DNA from: an uncultured Prevotellaceae bacterium
GTDB lineage: Bacteria > Bacteroidota > Bacteroidia > Bacteroidales > Bacteroidaceae
NCBI GenBank assembly: GCA_902785695.1
Contig: CACZZQ010000006.1
Span: 1 to 64,000 of the forward strand
Direction: 5' to 3'
DNA length: 64,000 nucleotides
Positions 57,369-64,000 of the stretch are shown one piece after another (within the stretch, counting starts at the first letter, position 1; every line of letters starts with the position of its first letter). The notes under the pieces are model-generated. The model worked only from the letters and a program-made list of their open reading frames with translations. It had not been told where the DNA came from and ran no database searches. The position numbers were made by a program, and so were the translations under genes.

Positions 57369-58466
57369 ATGATGAAGATTGATATTGAGGAACGGGTGCT
57401 CCATTTCAAACAGCCGGCAGGAACCAGTCGTGGGGTGTATACCGAGCGTCGACTATGGCTTGTTAAAGTATCCAATGGGGAAAACATTGGATACGGTGAG
57501 TGTGCGCCATTGCTTGACTTAAGCTGTGATGCGATGGAGCCTTCTATATATAATAAGGTGTTGCGTGGGTTCTGTGACCAACTGGAGCAGACGGGCGAAA
57601 TACCATACGAGGCGATGCGTAACTATCCCTCGATGCTCTTCGGATTAGAAACAGCACTTTTGGCTTTAAATAGTAACCTCTCACCTCTCTCCCCCGTTGC
57701 AAAGCTCCCCAATTGCTCCCTCCTCGCAATTGCCTCTCACCCCTTACCTCTACTTTTTGATACAGCGTTCAGCAGGGGCGAGGTAGGCATTCCCATCAAC
57801 GGACTGGTGTGGATGGGTAATTACGAGGAGATGCTTCGACGGATGGAGGAAAAGTTGAAGCAGGGATTCCGTTGTGTGAAACTTAAAGTGGGAGCTATCG
57901 ATTTCGATGAGGAAATGGATTTGGTGAAGTGCATCCGTGAACGCTTCTCACGGCATGAGGTGGAGTTGCGGCTCGATGCCAATGGAGGCTTCAGCCCCGA
58001 TGAGGCTCTTTATAAGTTGGAGTTGTTGTCGCAATATGCTATCCATAGCATCGAACAGCCTATCAAACAAAAGCAATGGTCGTTAATGGCTGAACTCTGT
58101 AGGGAGTCTCCCTTGCCTATCGCCCTTGATGAGGAACTCATCGGGATCAATGACCCAGATGCGAAGCGTCAGATGCTGCGTATCATCAAACCTCGTTATA
58201 TCGTGTTGAAACCATCGCTGCATGGTGGCATGATGGGATGCAGGGAATGGATTCAGATTGCTAAGGAAGAAGGCATCGGTTCGTGGATTACATCGGCACT
58301 GGAGAGTAATATCGGTTTGAATGCCATCGCGCAGTTCTGTAGTGATGTGTATGGTGATAACATTACGTTCCCACAAGGGTTGGGTACAGGACAACTCTTC
58401 ACGGATAATATCCCGATGCCGTTGGAAATACGTGGTGACAAATTATGGATCTCGAAGAATTCCTAA
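57369..58466 (+). CDS. menC: o-Succinylbenzoate synthase
   Basis: 365 residues, enolase superfamily. NIGYGECAPLLDLS leads the capping domain. The barrel carries CVKLKVG (Lys pair), ELRLDANGGF (Asp ligand), HSIEQPIKQKQW (Glu ligand), IALDEELIG (Asp/Glu ligand) and IVLKPSLHGG (second Lys). Residues about 102-129 (SNLSPLSPVAKLPNCSLLAI, ASHPLPLLF) are encoded by low-complexity C/T repeats and seem inserted at the junction of the cap and barrel. Overlaps menE by 22 bases. Confidence 0.94.
   Translation: MMKIDIEERVLHFKQPAGTSRGVYTERRLWLVKVSNGENIGYGECAPLLDLSCDAMEPSIYNKVLRGFCDQLEQTGEIPYEAMRNYPSMLFGLETALLALNSNLSPLSPVAKLPNCSLLAIASHPLPLLFDTAFSRGEVGIPINGLVWMGNYEEMLRRMEEKLKQGFRCVKLKVGAIDFDEEMDLVKCIRERFSRHEVELRLDANGGFSPDEALYKLELLSQYAIHSIEQPIKQKQWSLMAELCRESPLPIALDEELIGINDPDAKRQMLRIIKPRYIVLKPSLHGGMMGCREWIQIAKEEGIGSWITSALESNIGLNAIAQFCSDVYGDNITFPQGLGTGQLFTDNIPMPLEIRGDKLWISKNS
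57674..57755 (+). repeat. In-frame C/T-rich repeat in menC
   Basis: AACCTCTCACCTCTCTCCCC, later GCTCCCCAATTGCTCCCTCC and CTCTCACCCCTTACCTCT; it includes the hairpin GCAAAGCTCCCCAATTGC. Not alignable to normal MenC by eye. Confidence 0.6.
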
Positions 58467-59431
58467 AAGAATGGCATAACGAGAAGTCCACAGTATTGGT
58501 ACATACCAGCGGGTCGACAGGAAAACCGAAGCCGATGCTCGTAGAGAAACGACGCATGGAGGCCTCGGCTCGCATCACGTGTCAGTTCTTAGGACTGAAA
58601 CCTGGCGATACGGCATTGCTTTGTATGTCGCTCGATTATATCGCAGGCAAGATGATGGTGGTACGTGCGCTGACCTATGGGTTGAAACTAATTGCTGTAA
58701 AGCCATGCGGATGTCCTGAATGGGAGGGCGATATTGACTTTGCCGCGATGGTGCCTATGCAGGTGTATAACCTCTTGCAAAGCGAAGAAGGACTAAAGCG
58801 ACTAAAAGCCATAAAGCATCTGATTATAGGAGGCGGAGCTATTGATGACGGGCTCGCTAGTGTGCTGGTTGGTTTCCCCAACCATGTATGGAGTACTTAC
58901 GGCATGACAGAGACACTATCGCATATCGCCTTGCGAAGATTAAACGGCCCAGAAGCGAGTGAATGGTATACGCCTTTTGAAGGCGTTACGTTATCCCAGA
59001 CGGATGAAGGTTGCTTAGTTATCGATGCGCCTGCCGTACATGATGGACCTTTGGTGACAAATGATATTGTTGAATTTGTCTCCCCCTCTCTTTGGAGGGG
59101 GAAGGGGGGAGGCCCCTTCCGCATTAAAGGCCGTAAGGACAACGTGATTTGCTCTGGAGGCATCAAGATTCAGATTGAGGAAGTGGAAAAGTTACTAAGA
59201 CCTCAATTGTCAGCCCCGTTTATGATATCGAAACGTCCAGATGAGAAATTCGGTGAGCAAGTAGTATTGCTCACCGAGTCAATGGATATGGATCTAATAC
59301 GGGATGTCTGCCAACGGGTGTTGCCTAAGTATTGGCAACCTCGCAGCTTTTTACATATCGATAGTTTGCCAATGACGGAAACGGGTAAGCCTGCTCGTAA
59401 GGAGGCCGAACAATTATGTATTAAGCATTAA
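58445..59431 (+). CDS. menE: o-Succinylbenzoate-CoA ligase, short form
   Basis: 328-residue adenylate-forming enzyme. VLVHTSGSTGKPKPMLVEK is the P-loop, WSTYGMTETLSHIALRR the adenine motif, IKGRKDNVICSGGIKIQIEEVE the hinge, and LPMTETGKPARKEAE the C-terminal catalytic Lys. Compact compared with about 450 residues in Proteobacteria but usual for Bacteroidales, which lack much of the N-terminal region. A GC-rich in-frame repeat (59080-59120) lies just before the hinge. The final residues LCIKH and the stop come from an ATTAAGCATTAAGCATT repeat. Confidence 0.92.
   Translation: MDLEEFLKEWHNEKSTVLVHTSGSTGKPKPMLVEKRRMEASARITCQFLGLKPGDTALLCMSLDYIAGKMMVVRALTYGLKLIAVKPCGCPEWEGDIDFAAMVPMQVYNLLQSEEGLKRLKAIKHLIIGGGAIDDGLASVLVGFPNHVWSTYGMTETLSHIALRRLNGPEASEWYTPFEGVTLSQTDEGCLVIDAPAVHDGPLVTNDIVEFVSPSLWRGKGGGPFRIKGRKDNVICSGGIKIQIEEVEKLLRPQLSAPFMISKRPDEKFGEQVVLLTESMDMDLIRDVCQRVLPKYWQPRSFLHIDSLPMTETGKPARKEAEQLCIKH
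59080..59120 (+). repeat. In-frame GC-rich palindrome in menE
   Basis: TCCCCCTCTCTTTGGAGGGG followed by GAAGGGGGGAGGCCCCTTCC; read as SPSLWRGKGGGPF immediately before the hinge motif RIKGRKDN. Confidence 0.75.
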
Positions 59432-59436
59432 GCATT
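59420..59436. repeat. ATTAAGCATTAAGCATT supplying the menE C-terminus
   Basis: Same AT-rich unit as at 3839 and 11259. Here it provides the last codons and the stop of menE. Confidence 0.7.
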
Positions 59437-59438
59437 GC

Positions 59439-60488
59439 TTACCCCTCGCGATAGAAGTCTAAGGCCTCTTCTATCTCTTCTTTGGTAGCTGTCTGGTTGA
59501 TACGGATATCGCCTATACCACCTAATAGCGTGAAGTTGATACTCGTTCCTATGTTCTTTTTATCATGGGTCATCAGTTCCAGCAGGGTGGGGTAATCATC
59601 GCAAGTGATAGGCATACGTCCGTAATGGTCGAAGATGAAACGAGTCATCTGTCGCATTTTTTCTGTTGGGAAGCCTGTCTTTGCCACACTCAGATAGAGT
59701 TCGCATACCAATCCCCATGCTACAGCATAACCATGAAGTACGGGTTTGCGCTTCAGAGCCAGCGATTCAAAGGCATGGCCTACGGTATGTCCCAGGTTCA
59801 ACGCCTTGCGAATGCCTTTCTCCGTGGGGTCTTCTGTGACGATGCGTTCTTTTACCTGTACGCTCTTGGCTACCAACTCTCCTAATTCCTTAAGGTTGGG
59901 ATGCTCAATGTCGAAGTTCATCAACTCAGCCCAGTGATCTTCCGTGGAGATGAGGCCGTGTTTCAGCATCTCGGCATAGCCGGAAAGGATGTTTTCTTCG
60001 TCCATCGTCTTGAGGAAAACGGTATCCAGTATCACGCAGTCGGCATTACGGAAGACCCCAATCTCGTTTTTCAGTCCACCAAAGTTGAACCCTGTCTTGC
60101 CACCTACAGAGGCATCAACCATTGAGAGCAGGGTGGTGGGGATATTTATAATAGAGATGCCGCGTTTGAATGTGGAAGCGGCAAAAGCACCTAAGTCAGT
60201 CACCATACCGCCGCCAAGATTAATCAGCAGAGAATGACGCGTGGCTCCCAGACGTTGCAGTTCGCTCCATACGTGGACAACGGAATCTAACGTCTTGTTG
60301 GTATCGCCTGCCTCGATTGTAATACCCTCTGCTCCTTGCAGGAAATTGTAGTCTTTGATTACTGGCAGACAGAGCTGATGTGTGGTCTTGTCGGTTAAGA
60401 TGAAAATATGGTCGGCCTCGCATCTGCCGATTTCCTTGCTGAGCACCTGTTCCAGTTGCTCGCTGATGATGACTTTCTGCTTCTCCAT
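59439..60488 (-). CDS. aroB: 3-dehydroquinate synthase
   Basis: 349 residues, second step of the shikimate pathway (which also supplies chorismate to menF). NAD site NLGGGMVTDLGAFAASTFKRG, IPTTLLSMVDASVGGKTGFN, and zinc ligands in LSGYAEMLKHGLI, NLGHTVGHAFES and LHGYAVAWGL. No missing residue. Convergent with menE with 7 bases between stops and no visible terminator. Confidence 0.97.
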   Translation of the reverse strand: MEKQKVIISEQLEQVLSKEIGRCEADHIFILTDKTTHQLCLPVIKDYNFLQGAEGITIEAGDTNKTLDSVVHVWSELQRLGATRHSLLINLGGGMVTDLGAFAASTFKRGISIINIPTTLLSMVDASVGGKTGFNFGGLKNEIGVFRNADCVILDTVFLKTMDEENILSGYAEMLKHGLISTEDHWAELMNFDIEHPNLKELGELVAKSVQVKERIVTEDPTEKGIRKALNLGHTVGHAFESLALKRKPVLHGYAVAWGLVCELYLSVAKTGFPTEKMRQMTRFIFDHYGRMPITCDDYPTLLELMTHDKKNIGTSINFTLLGGIGDIRINQTATKEEIEEALDFYREG

Positions 60489-60512
60489 TGTCCTTGTGTC
60501 GTTTTACGGGTG

Positions 60513-60520
60513 CAAAGTTA
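60513..60520 (-). promoter_or_regulatory. -7 box of aroB
   Basis: TAACTTTG on the minus strand, 24 bases before the start. Confidence 0.5.
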
Positions 60521-60560
60521 CATTTATTTTTTTGTGAAACAGAAAAAACAAGAAAAAAGT

Positions 60561-60591
60561 TTTGTATTTTGCTCGTTTATTCGTACCTTTG
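60561..60591 (+). promoter_or_regulatory. Promoter of infC-rpmI-rplT
   Basis: TTTG (60561-60564), 19 bases, TACCTTTG (60584-60591). Confidence 0.8.
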
Positions 60592-60616
60592 CAGCCGATT
60601 TGCGTAAAATAGCTTA

Positions 60617-61312
60617 ATGAAGACAGACAAAAAACAGAATCAATACCGCGTAAACGAACAGATTCGTGTGCGAGAGGTCCGTATTGTAGGTGAGAGCGGA
60701 TCCACGGTAATGCCTACAAAAGAAGCATTGGATATGGCTCGTCAGCAGGGAGTAGACCTTGTGGAGATTTCTCCTAATGCCAATCCACCTGTGTGTCGTC
60801 TCATTGACTATTCTAAGTTCCTCTACCAGCAGAAGAAGCGTGCTAAAGAGATGAAAGCCAAGCAGGTGAAGGTGGAGGTGAAGGAAATCCGTTTCGGACC
60901 TCAGACCGATGAACATGACTATCAGTTCAAGCTGAAGCACGCCAAGGAATTTCTCGAAGAAGGTAATAAGGTACGTGCGTATGTGTTCTTCCGTGGCCGA
61001 AGCATCCTTTTCAAAGAACAAGGTGAAGTGCTGTTGCTGCGTTTTGCCAATGACTTGGAAGAGGTCGGAAAGGTAGAGTCAATGCCAAGTCTGGAGGGTA
61101 AGAAGATGTTCCTCTATCTGGCTCCCAAGAAAGCTGGTGTGGCAAAGAAAAGTCAGCAGGCTCGTGACCGTGAGGCCAGTGAGATTGATCAGAAAGAGCA
61201 GAAACAGCAGGTGAAGGATATTGACGTAGAGACACCTGCAAATGGCGGTCTCTTTGCTAACGCCAAAATCAGTGCCGATGCTCTGAAGAAACTCACTGAA
61301 GAAGCAGAATAA
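60617..61312 (+). CDS. infC: Translation initiation factor IF-3, with C-terminal extension
   Basis: 231 residues. N-domain: [56 protein letters not shown]-domain: [39 protein letters not shown]. The usual end is near residue 180. The extra ~50 residues (charged, Gln/Lys-rich, then [14 protein letters not shown]) are disordered-looking and typical of Bacteroidetes IF-3. The start is a plain ATG, not the rare AUU used for autoregulation in E. coli. The operon order infC-rpmI-rplT is the universal one. Confidence 0.97.
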   Translation: MKTDKKQNQYRVNEQIRVREVRIVGESGSTVMPTKEALDMARQQGVDLVEISPNANPPVCRLIDYSKFLYQQKKRAKEMKAKQVKVEVKEIRFGPQTDEHDYQFKLKHAKEFLEEGNKVRAYVFFRGRSILFKEQGEVLLLRFANDLEEVGKVESMPSLEGKKMFLYLAPKKAGVAKKSQQARDREASEIDQKEQKQQVKDIDVETPANGGLFANAKISADALKKLTEEAE

Positions 61313-61393
61313 GAAGAAAGAAAAGGTGGCGCGCCCGGTATATGCGTAGCTGCCGATAATAATTAATAGTTTAAAATTTAAAAGTTAAAAAAA

Positions 61394-61591
61394 ATGCCAA
61401 AAGTAAAGACAAACTCCGGTGCCAAGAAGAGATTCTCATTCACCGGTACAGGTAAGGTTAAGAGACATCACGCTTACCACAGCCACATTCTGACTAAGAA
61501 GACCAAGAAGCAGAAGCGTAACTTGGTAGGTTCTACCATCGTTGACCAGAGCAACATGAAGCAGGTTCGTGACCTGTTGTGTCTCCGCTAA
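61394..61591 (+). CDS. rpmI: Ribosomal protein L35
   Basis: 65 residues, bL35: [40 protein letters not shown], ending VRDLLCLR. Normal length, very basic, 81 bases after infC in an AT-rich leader and 36 bases before rplT. Confidence 0.98.
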   Translation: MPKVKTNSGAKKRFSFTGTGKVKRHHAYHSHILTKKTKKQKRNLVGSTIVDQSNMKQVRDLLCLR

Positions 61592-61627
61592 TTAACCCTA
61601 TTGTCTAACATTTAAAGTACAGAAACT

Positions 61628-61972
61628 ATGCCAAGATCAGTAAATCACGTTGCATCAAGAGCAAAACGTAAGAACATTCTGAAACTTACCCGTGGCTACT
61701 TTGGAGCCCGTAAGAATGTCTGGACAGTAGCAAAGAACACCTGGGAGAAGGGTCTGACCTACGCTTATCGCGATCGTCGTAACAAGAAGCGCAACTTCCG
61801 CGCTCTGTGGATTCAGCGTATCAACGCTGCCGCACGTTTGGAGGGCATGAGCTATTCTAAGTTGATGGGTGCTCTGTCAAAGGCAGGTATCGAGATTAAC
61901 CGTAAGGTGCTTGCTGACCTCGCCCTGAACAACCCTGAGGCTTTCAAGGCCATCGTTGAGAAGGTGAAATAA
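61628..61972 (+). CDS. rplT: Ribosomal protein L20
   Basis: 114 residues, bL20: [76 protein letters not shown]. Assembles 23S rRNA early and in other bacteria represses this operon. Its stop runs straight into the long terminator repeat. Confidence 0.98.
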   Translation: MPRSVNHVASRAKRKNILKLTRGYFGARKNVWTVAKNTWEKGLTYAYRDRRNKKRNFRALWIQRINAAARLEGMSYSKLMGALSKAGIEINRKVLADLALNNPEAFKAIVEKVK

Positions 61973-61985
61973 AGCGAAAAAGGTA

Positions 61986-62042
61986 AAAAAGTAAAAAGGT
62001 AAAAAGTTGAGGCTCGCCCCGCTTTTTACCTTTTTACTTTTT
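61986..62042. terminator. Repeat-derived bidirectional terminator
   Basis: AAAAAGTAAAAAGGTAAAAA plus G (61986-62006) pairs perfectly over 21 bp with 62022-62042, around a GC-rich 15-base loop. The arms are tandem AAAAAGGTAAAAAG units like other AT-rich strings here. Lies between rplT and the convergent HAD gene. Confidence 0.85.
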
Positions 62043-62059
62043 ACTTTTTCACCTTTTCT

Positions 62060-62497
62060 TTAGAACTGCCACCAGTGCTTTTTCTTCGTGTGCCTGTCTT
62101 CAGTCCCCATACGATAGTGGCTTATTTCCTCGTCAACAATGTCGTTCCATGTCTTGTGATGAGCAACCATACGATAGATGGTACCCCAGTCGGGCAATCC
62201 ACCTACATTACGGTCGTCAATCCACAGGTCAACTTTCAGTTTTCGTGAGAAATGCTGATTGTTGTCTATGCTTTCTTCTGGATAGTCACGATTCACGGCA
62301 TAGAACTCTATGCCACGCTCTTTGCACCAGTTCACAGCATCATCTAATAATTGCCCCTCGCGGACCGACCACAGGATAAGCCTGTGGTGATCCTTGATGA
62401 GCATTTTCAATGTGTCGACAGCAAAGGGAATCTCTCTGCCAATCTCCGGATATTTGTGTTCGACAATAGTGCCATCAAAATCTACTGCAATAGTCAT
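62060..62497 (-). CDS. Small HAD-type hydrolase
   Basis: 145 residues. Motif I is DFDGTIV at residues 6-12 (nucleophile and acid Asp), motif II is LILWSVREG, and motif IV is VDLWIDDRNVGG. A compact HAD without a large cap, of a type common in Bacteroides; probably a phosphatase, substrate unknown. It is 8 bases downstream of the tyrosine kinase gene on the same strand and may belong to that polysaccharide operon. Confidence 0.85.
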   Translation of the reverse strand: MTIAVDFDGTIVEHKYPEIGREIPFAVDTLKMLIKDHHRLILWSVREGQLLDDAVNWCKERGIEFYAVNRDYPEESIDNNQHFSRKLKVDLWIDDRNVGGLPDWGTIYRMVAHHKTWNDIVDEEISHYRMGTEDRHTKKKHWWQF

Positions 62498-62505
62498 GGC
62501 TCCGG

Positions 62506-64000
62506 TTATTTCTTGATAGAGTCATCACTCTTATTTCCATAATGGCTTTCGTTGTAGGTACCGTAGCCGCCGTAGCTACCGTAACCGCCATAGTTGCCAT
62601 AGCCGTAGCGTCCGTAGCGTCCGTAGCCGTAGCCATAAGCATAGCGTCCGTACTTGCCATACTTACCGTAGCCGTAGTAATAGCCGTACTTCTTCTTCGA
62701 CATGTCAATACCGTTGATAACGATACACAAGTTAGGCAATTTGTTTTCCCTCTTCATCGAGTTGATGATGGCGAAACTTGACTTCGGCGTATAGTCTGCA
62801 CGACAAACGAATGCGGTGACATCGGCGTGTTTAGCCAGTTGCAATGTATCGGTTACCAGTCCAACAGGTGCGGTATCCATGATGATATAGTCGTACTTCT
62901 TACGCAGTATACTCATAATCTCGCTCATATTGTCACGTGCCAGCAACTCAGTGGGGTTTGGAGGTGTAGGACCGGCCAAAAGCAAGTCAAGATTGACATT
63001 GACACCCGAAGAGCGTACCTGAGACATCAGGGCTTCATCTGTAACGTGATCCATACTGAGCAAGGTGGTGACACCGATAGTGCGGTCCTTGATGTCGAAC
63101 AGACGTCCCAGTGCAGGCTTACGGATGTCAAGACCCATCAGGATGACCTTCTTGCCCAGCAGTGCAAAGCTGACGGCGAGGTTGGCGGCGTTGAAGGTCT
63201 TACCCTCACCAGATGTACTTGATGTAAACATGATGACCTTGTCGTGTTCCTTCATCATGAACTGGATATTTGTACGCATACTGCGGAATATCTCATCGGT
63301 CTGGTTGTTCTTGTTCTCATGAACCACAATACCTGCAGCGGTCTTGGCATCTTCATTGGCCACAGCCACGTCGGCAACGATGGGGAGGTCTGTGAGTTTC
63401 ATCACGTCCTCGTGGCCTTCAATCTTATAGCGCAGGAATATCAGCAGATAGGTGATGAGCAGGGGCAGAGCGAAACCAAGCACGAGGGCAGCCAGAATGA
63501 TAATGGCACCCTTAGGACTGACCTTTCCACCGAAGGCGGGCTCGTCGATCAGCTTACCCTTGTCGGCAGTAGCGGCCAGTGATATGGAGTTCTCCTCGCG
63601 TTTCTCCAGCAGCATCAGGTACAGGCCTGACTTTACGTCCTGTTGACGGCCAATCTGGGTGAGGACACGTTCCTGTTCAGGGGCACTCTCAATCCTGTTC
63701 TGGAATTCGTAATATTGCTTTTCAATACCTTGTTTCTCAATGTCTGCAGTACGGCGTGCCTGACGCAGTGCTTCCTTGATACTGCCCTCCAACTGGTCGA
63801 GCATATCGGTGTGGGTCTGAACCAAAGGTGAGTTTTCTGAAGCCGATGCCAACAGACGGTTGCGGTCGAGCACGGTCTTGTTGTACTGAGTAATAAGTGC
63901 GCTTGAAGCGGCATCTTTCATACCTACATTAGATGGGATAATCTGATATCTGTTTTCAGGATTTTCCACATGCTTACGCAACTCGTCGAGAATCATAATC
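62506..64000 (-). CDS. Polysaccharide co-polymerase / tyrosine autokinase, Wzc-like (N-terminus cut)
   Basis: About 498 C-terminal residues are in the window; the N-terminal Wzz region and first membrane helix lie beyond 64000. Visible: periplasmic coiled coil (SIKEALRQARRTADIEKQGI), second membrane helix (near 63490, GAIIILAALVLGFALPLLIT), and the cytoplasmic BY-kinase with Walker A TSSTSGEGKTFNAANLA, Walker A' ILMGLDIRKPALG and Walker B DYIIMDTAPVGLVTD. The tail from KKKYGYYYGYGKYGKYGRY onward is an extended Tyr/Gly cluster, the autophosphorylation site. Controls chain length and export of capsule or exopolysaccharide. Confidence 0.94.
   Translation of the reverse strand, partial: IMILDELRKHVENPENRYQIIPSNVGMKDAASSALITQYNKTVLDRNRLLASASENSPLVQTHTDMLDQLEGSIKEALRQARRTADIEKQGIEKQYYEFQNRIESAPEQERVLTQIGRQQDVKSGLYLMLLEKREENSISLAATADKGKLIDEPAFGGKVSPKGAIIILAALVLGFALPLLITYLLIFLRYKIEGHEDVMKLTDLPIVADVAVANEDAKTAAGIVVHENKNNQTDEIFRSMRTNIQFMMKEHDKVIMFTSSTSGEGKTFNAANLAVSFALLGKKVILMGLDIRKPALGRLFDIKDRTIGVTTLLSMDHVTDEALMSQVRSSGVNVNLDLLLAGPTPPNPTELLARDNMSEIMSILRKKYDYIIMDTAPVGLVTDTLQLAKHADVTAFVCRADYTPKSSFAIINSMKRENKLPNLCIVINGIDMSKKKYGYYYGYGKYGKYGRYAYGYGYGRYGRYGYGNYGGYGSYGGYGTYNESHYGNKSDDSIKK

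Noticed and set aside
60617-60650. Rare start codon autoregulation of infC
   Set aside because: The start is an ordinary ATG at the conserved N-terminus.
1-64000. rRNA or tRNA genes
   Set aside because: No stretch resembling a tRNA cloverleaf or conserved rRNA segment was recognised, although I could not run a dedicated search.

Overview
The window looks like a chromosomal segment of a gut or oral Bacteroidales bacterium, most likely Prevotella or a close relative. Many intergenic regions carry the Bacteroidetes promoter signature (TAnnTTTG, often with TTTG 19-21 bases upstream). The gene content also fits: PorD-like DUF4835 next to recN, DUF5107-TPR proteins, C-terminal sorting-like tails, a BlaI/BlaR1-TonB pair and LytTR signalling. 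I see no rRNA, tRNA or CRISPR array.

Layout. 1-2.7 kb: pyruvate phosphate dikinase, cut at the left edge. 2.9-7.7 kb: porD-like, recN, a TPR protein with a degenerate trypsin-like domain, and MgtC. 7.8-15.7 kb: housekeeping genes (barrel-like protein, M3 peptidase, dCMP deaminase, S41 protease, DUF721/DciA, recF, TPR anchor, ribH). 15.7-24.8 kb is the accessory region: a REP-associated HUH transposase (RAYT) with an extra C-terminal domain, a secreted transglutaminase-like protein, and a compact leftward operon of poorly known genes. That operon contains a Gly/Ala-rich membrane-inserting protein, a coiled-coil partner, a MORN-type protein, a tandem VDLGLSV-type secreted protein and a frameshifted large gene, behind a promoter and a leader rich in inverted repeats. 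24.8-27.7 kb: exonuclease III and an autoregulated BlaI/BlaR1-TonB pair. 28-41.6 kb: a carbohydrate locus (sugar MFS porter, DUF5107-TPR, SGNH-GH35 fusion, GH2, and a convergent GH105-GH27-CBM fusion) suited to galactose-rich pectin side chains; it has no SusC/SusD. 41.7-45.6 kb: three secreted or surface proteins, one with a fasciclin domain. 45.8-49.2 kb: VapBC-type toxin-antitoxin, LytTR regulator and kinase, lipoprotein. 49.3-59.4 kb: ROK kinase and the menaquinone genes (thioesterase, menF, menD, then menB, menC, menE), interrupted by a nucleoside kinase and a carboxypeptidase-regulatory-domain protein. 59.4-64 kb: aroB, infC-rpmI-rplT, a HAD hydrolase and a Wzc-type tyrosine kinase, cut at the right edge.

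The most unusual signal is not a gene. Several families of short repeats (GC-rich palindromes, TTCACTC-type heptamers, ATTAAGCATT-type strings, GACCAAACGACC-type strings, and arrays of exactly three units at 21-22 nt spacing) occur between genes and, repeatedly, in frame inside conserved enzymes. Two homologous 78-nt palindromic elements encode related 26-residue peptides in two unrelated proteins. One 55-nt sequence is identical, and in the same frame, in two neighbouring glycosidases. A perfect 32-bp inverted repeat straddles a stop/start junction. A RAYT gene lies in the same window, so a REP/RAYT-type system that inserts into reading frames is a reasonable hypothesis.
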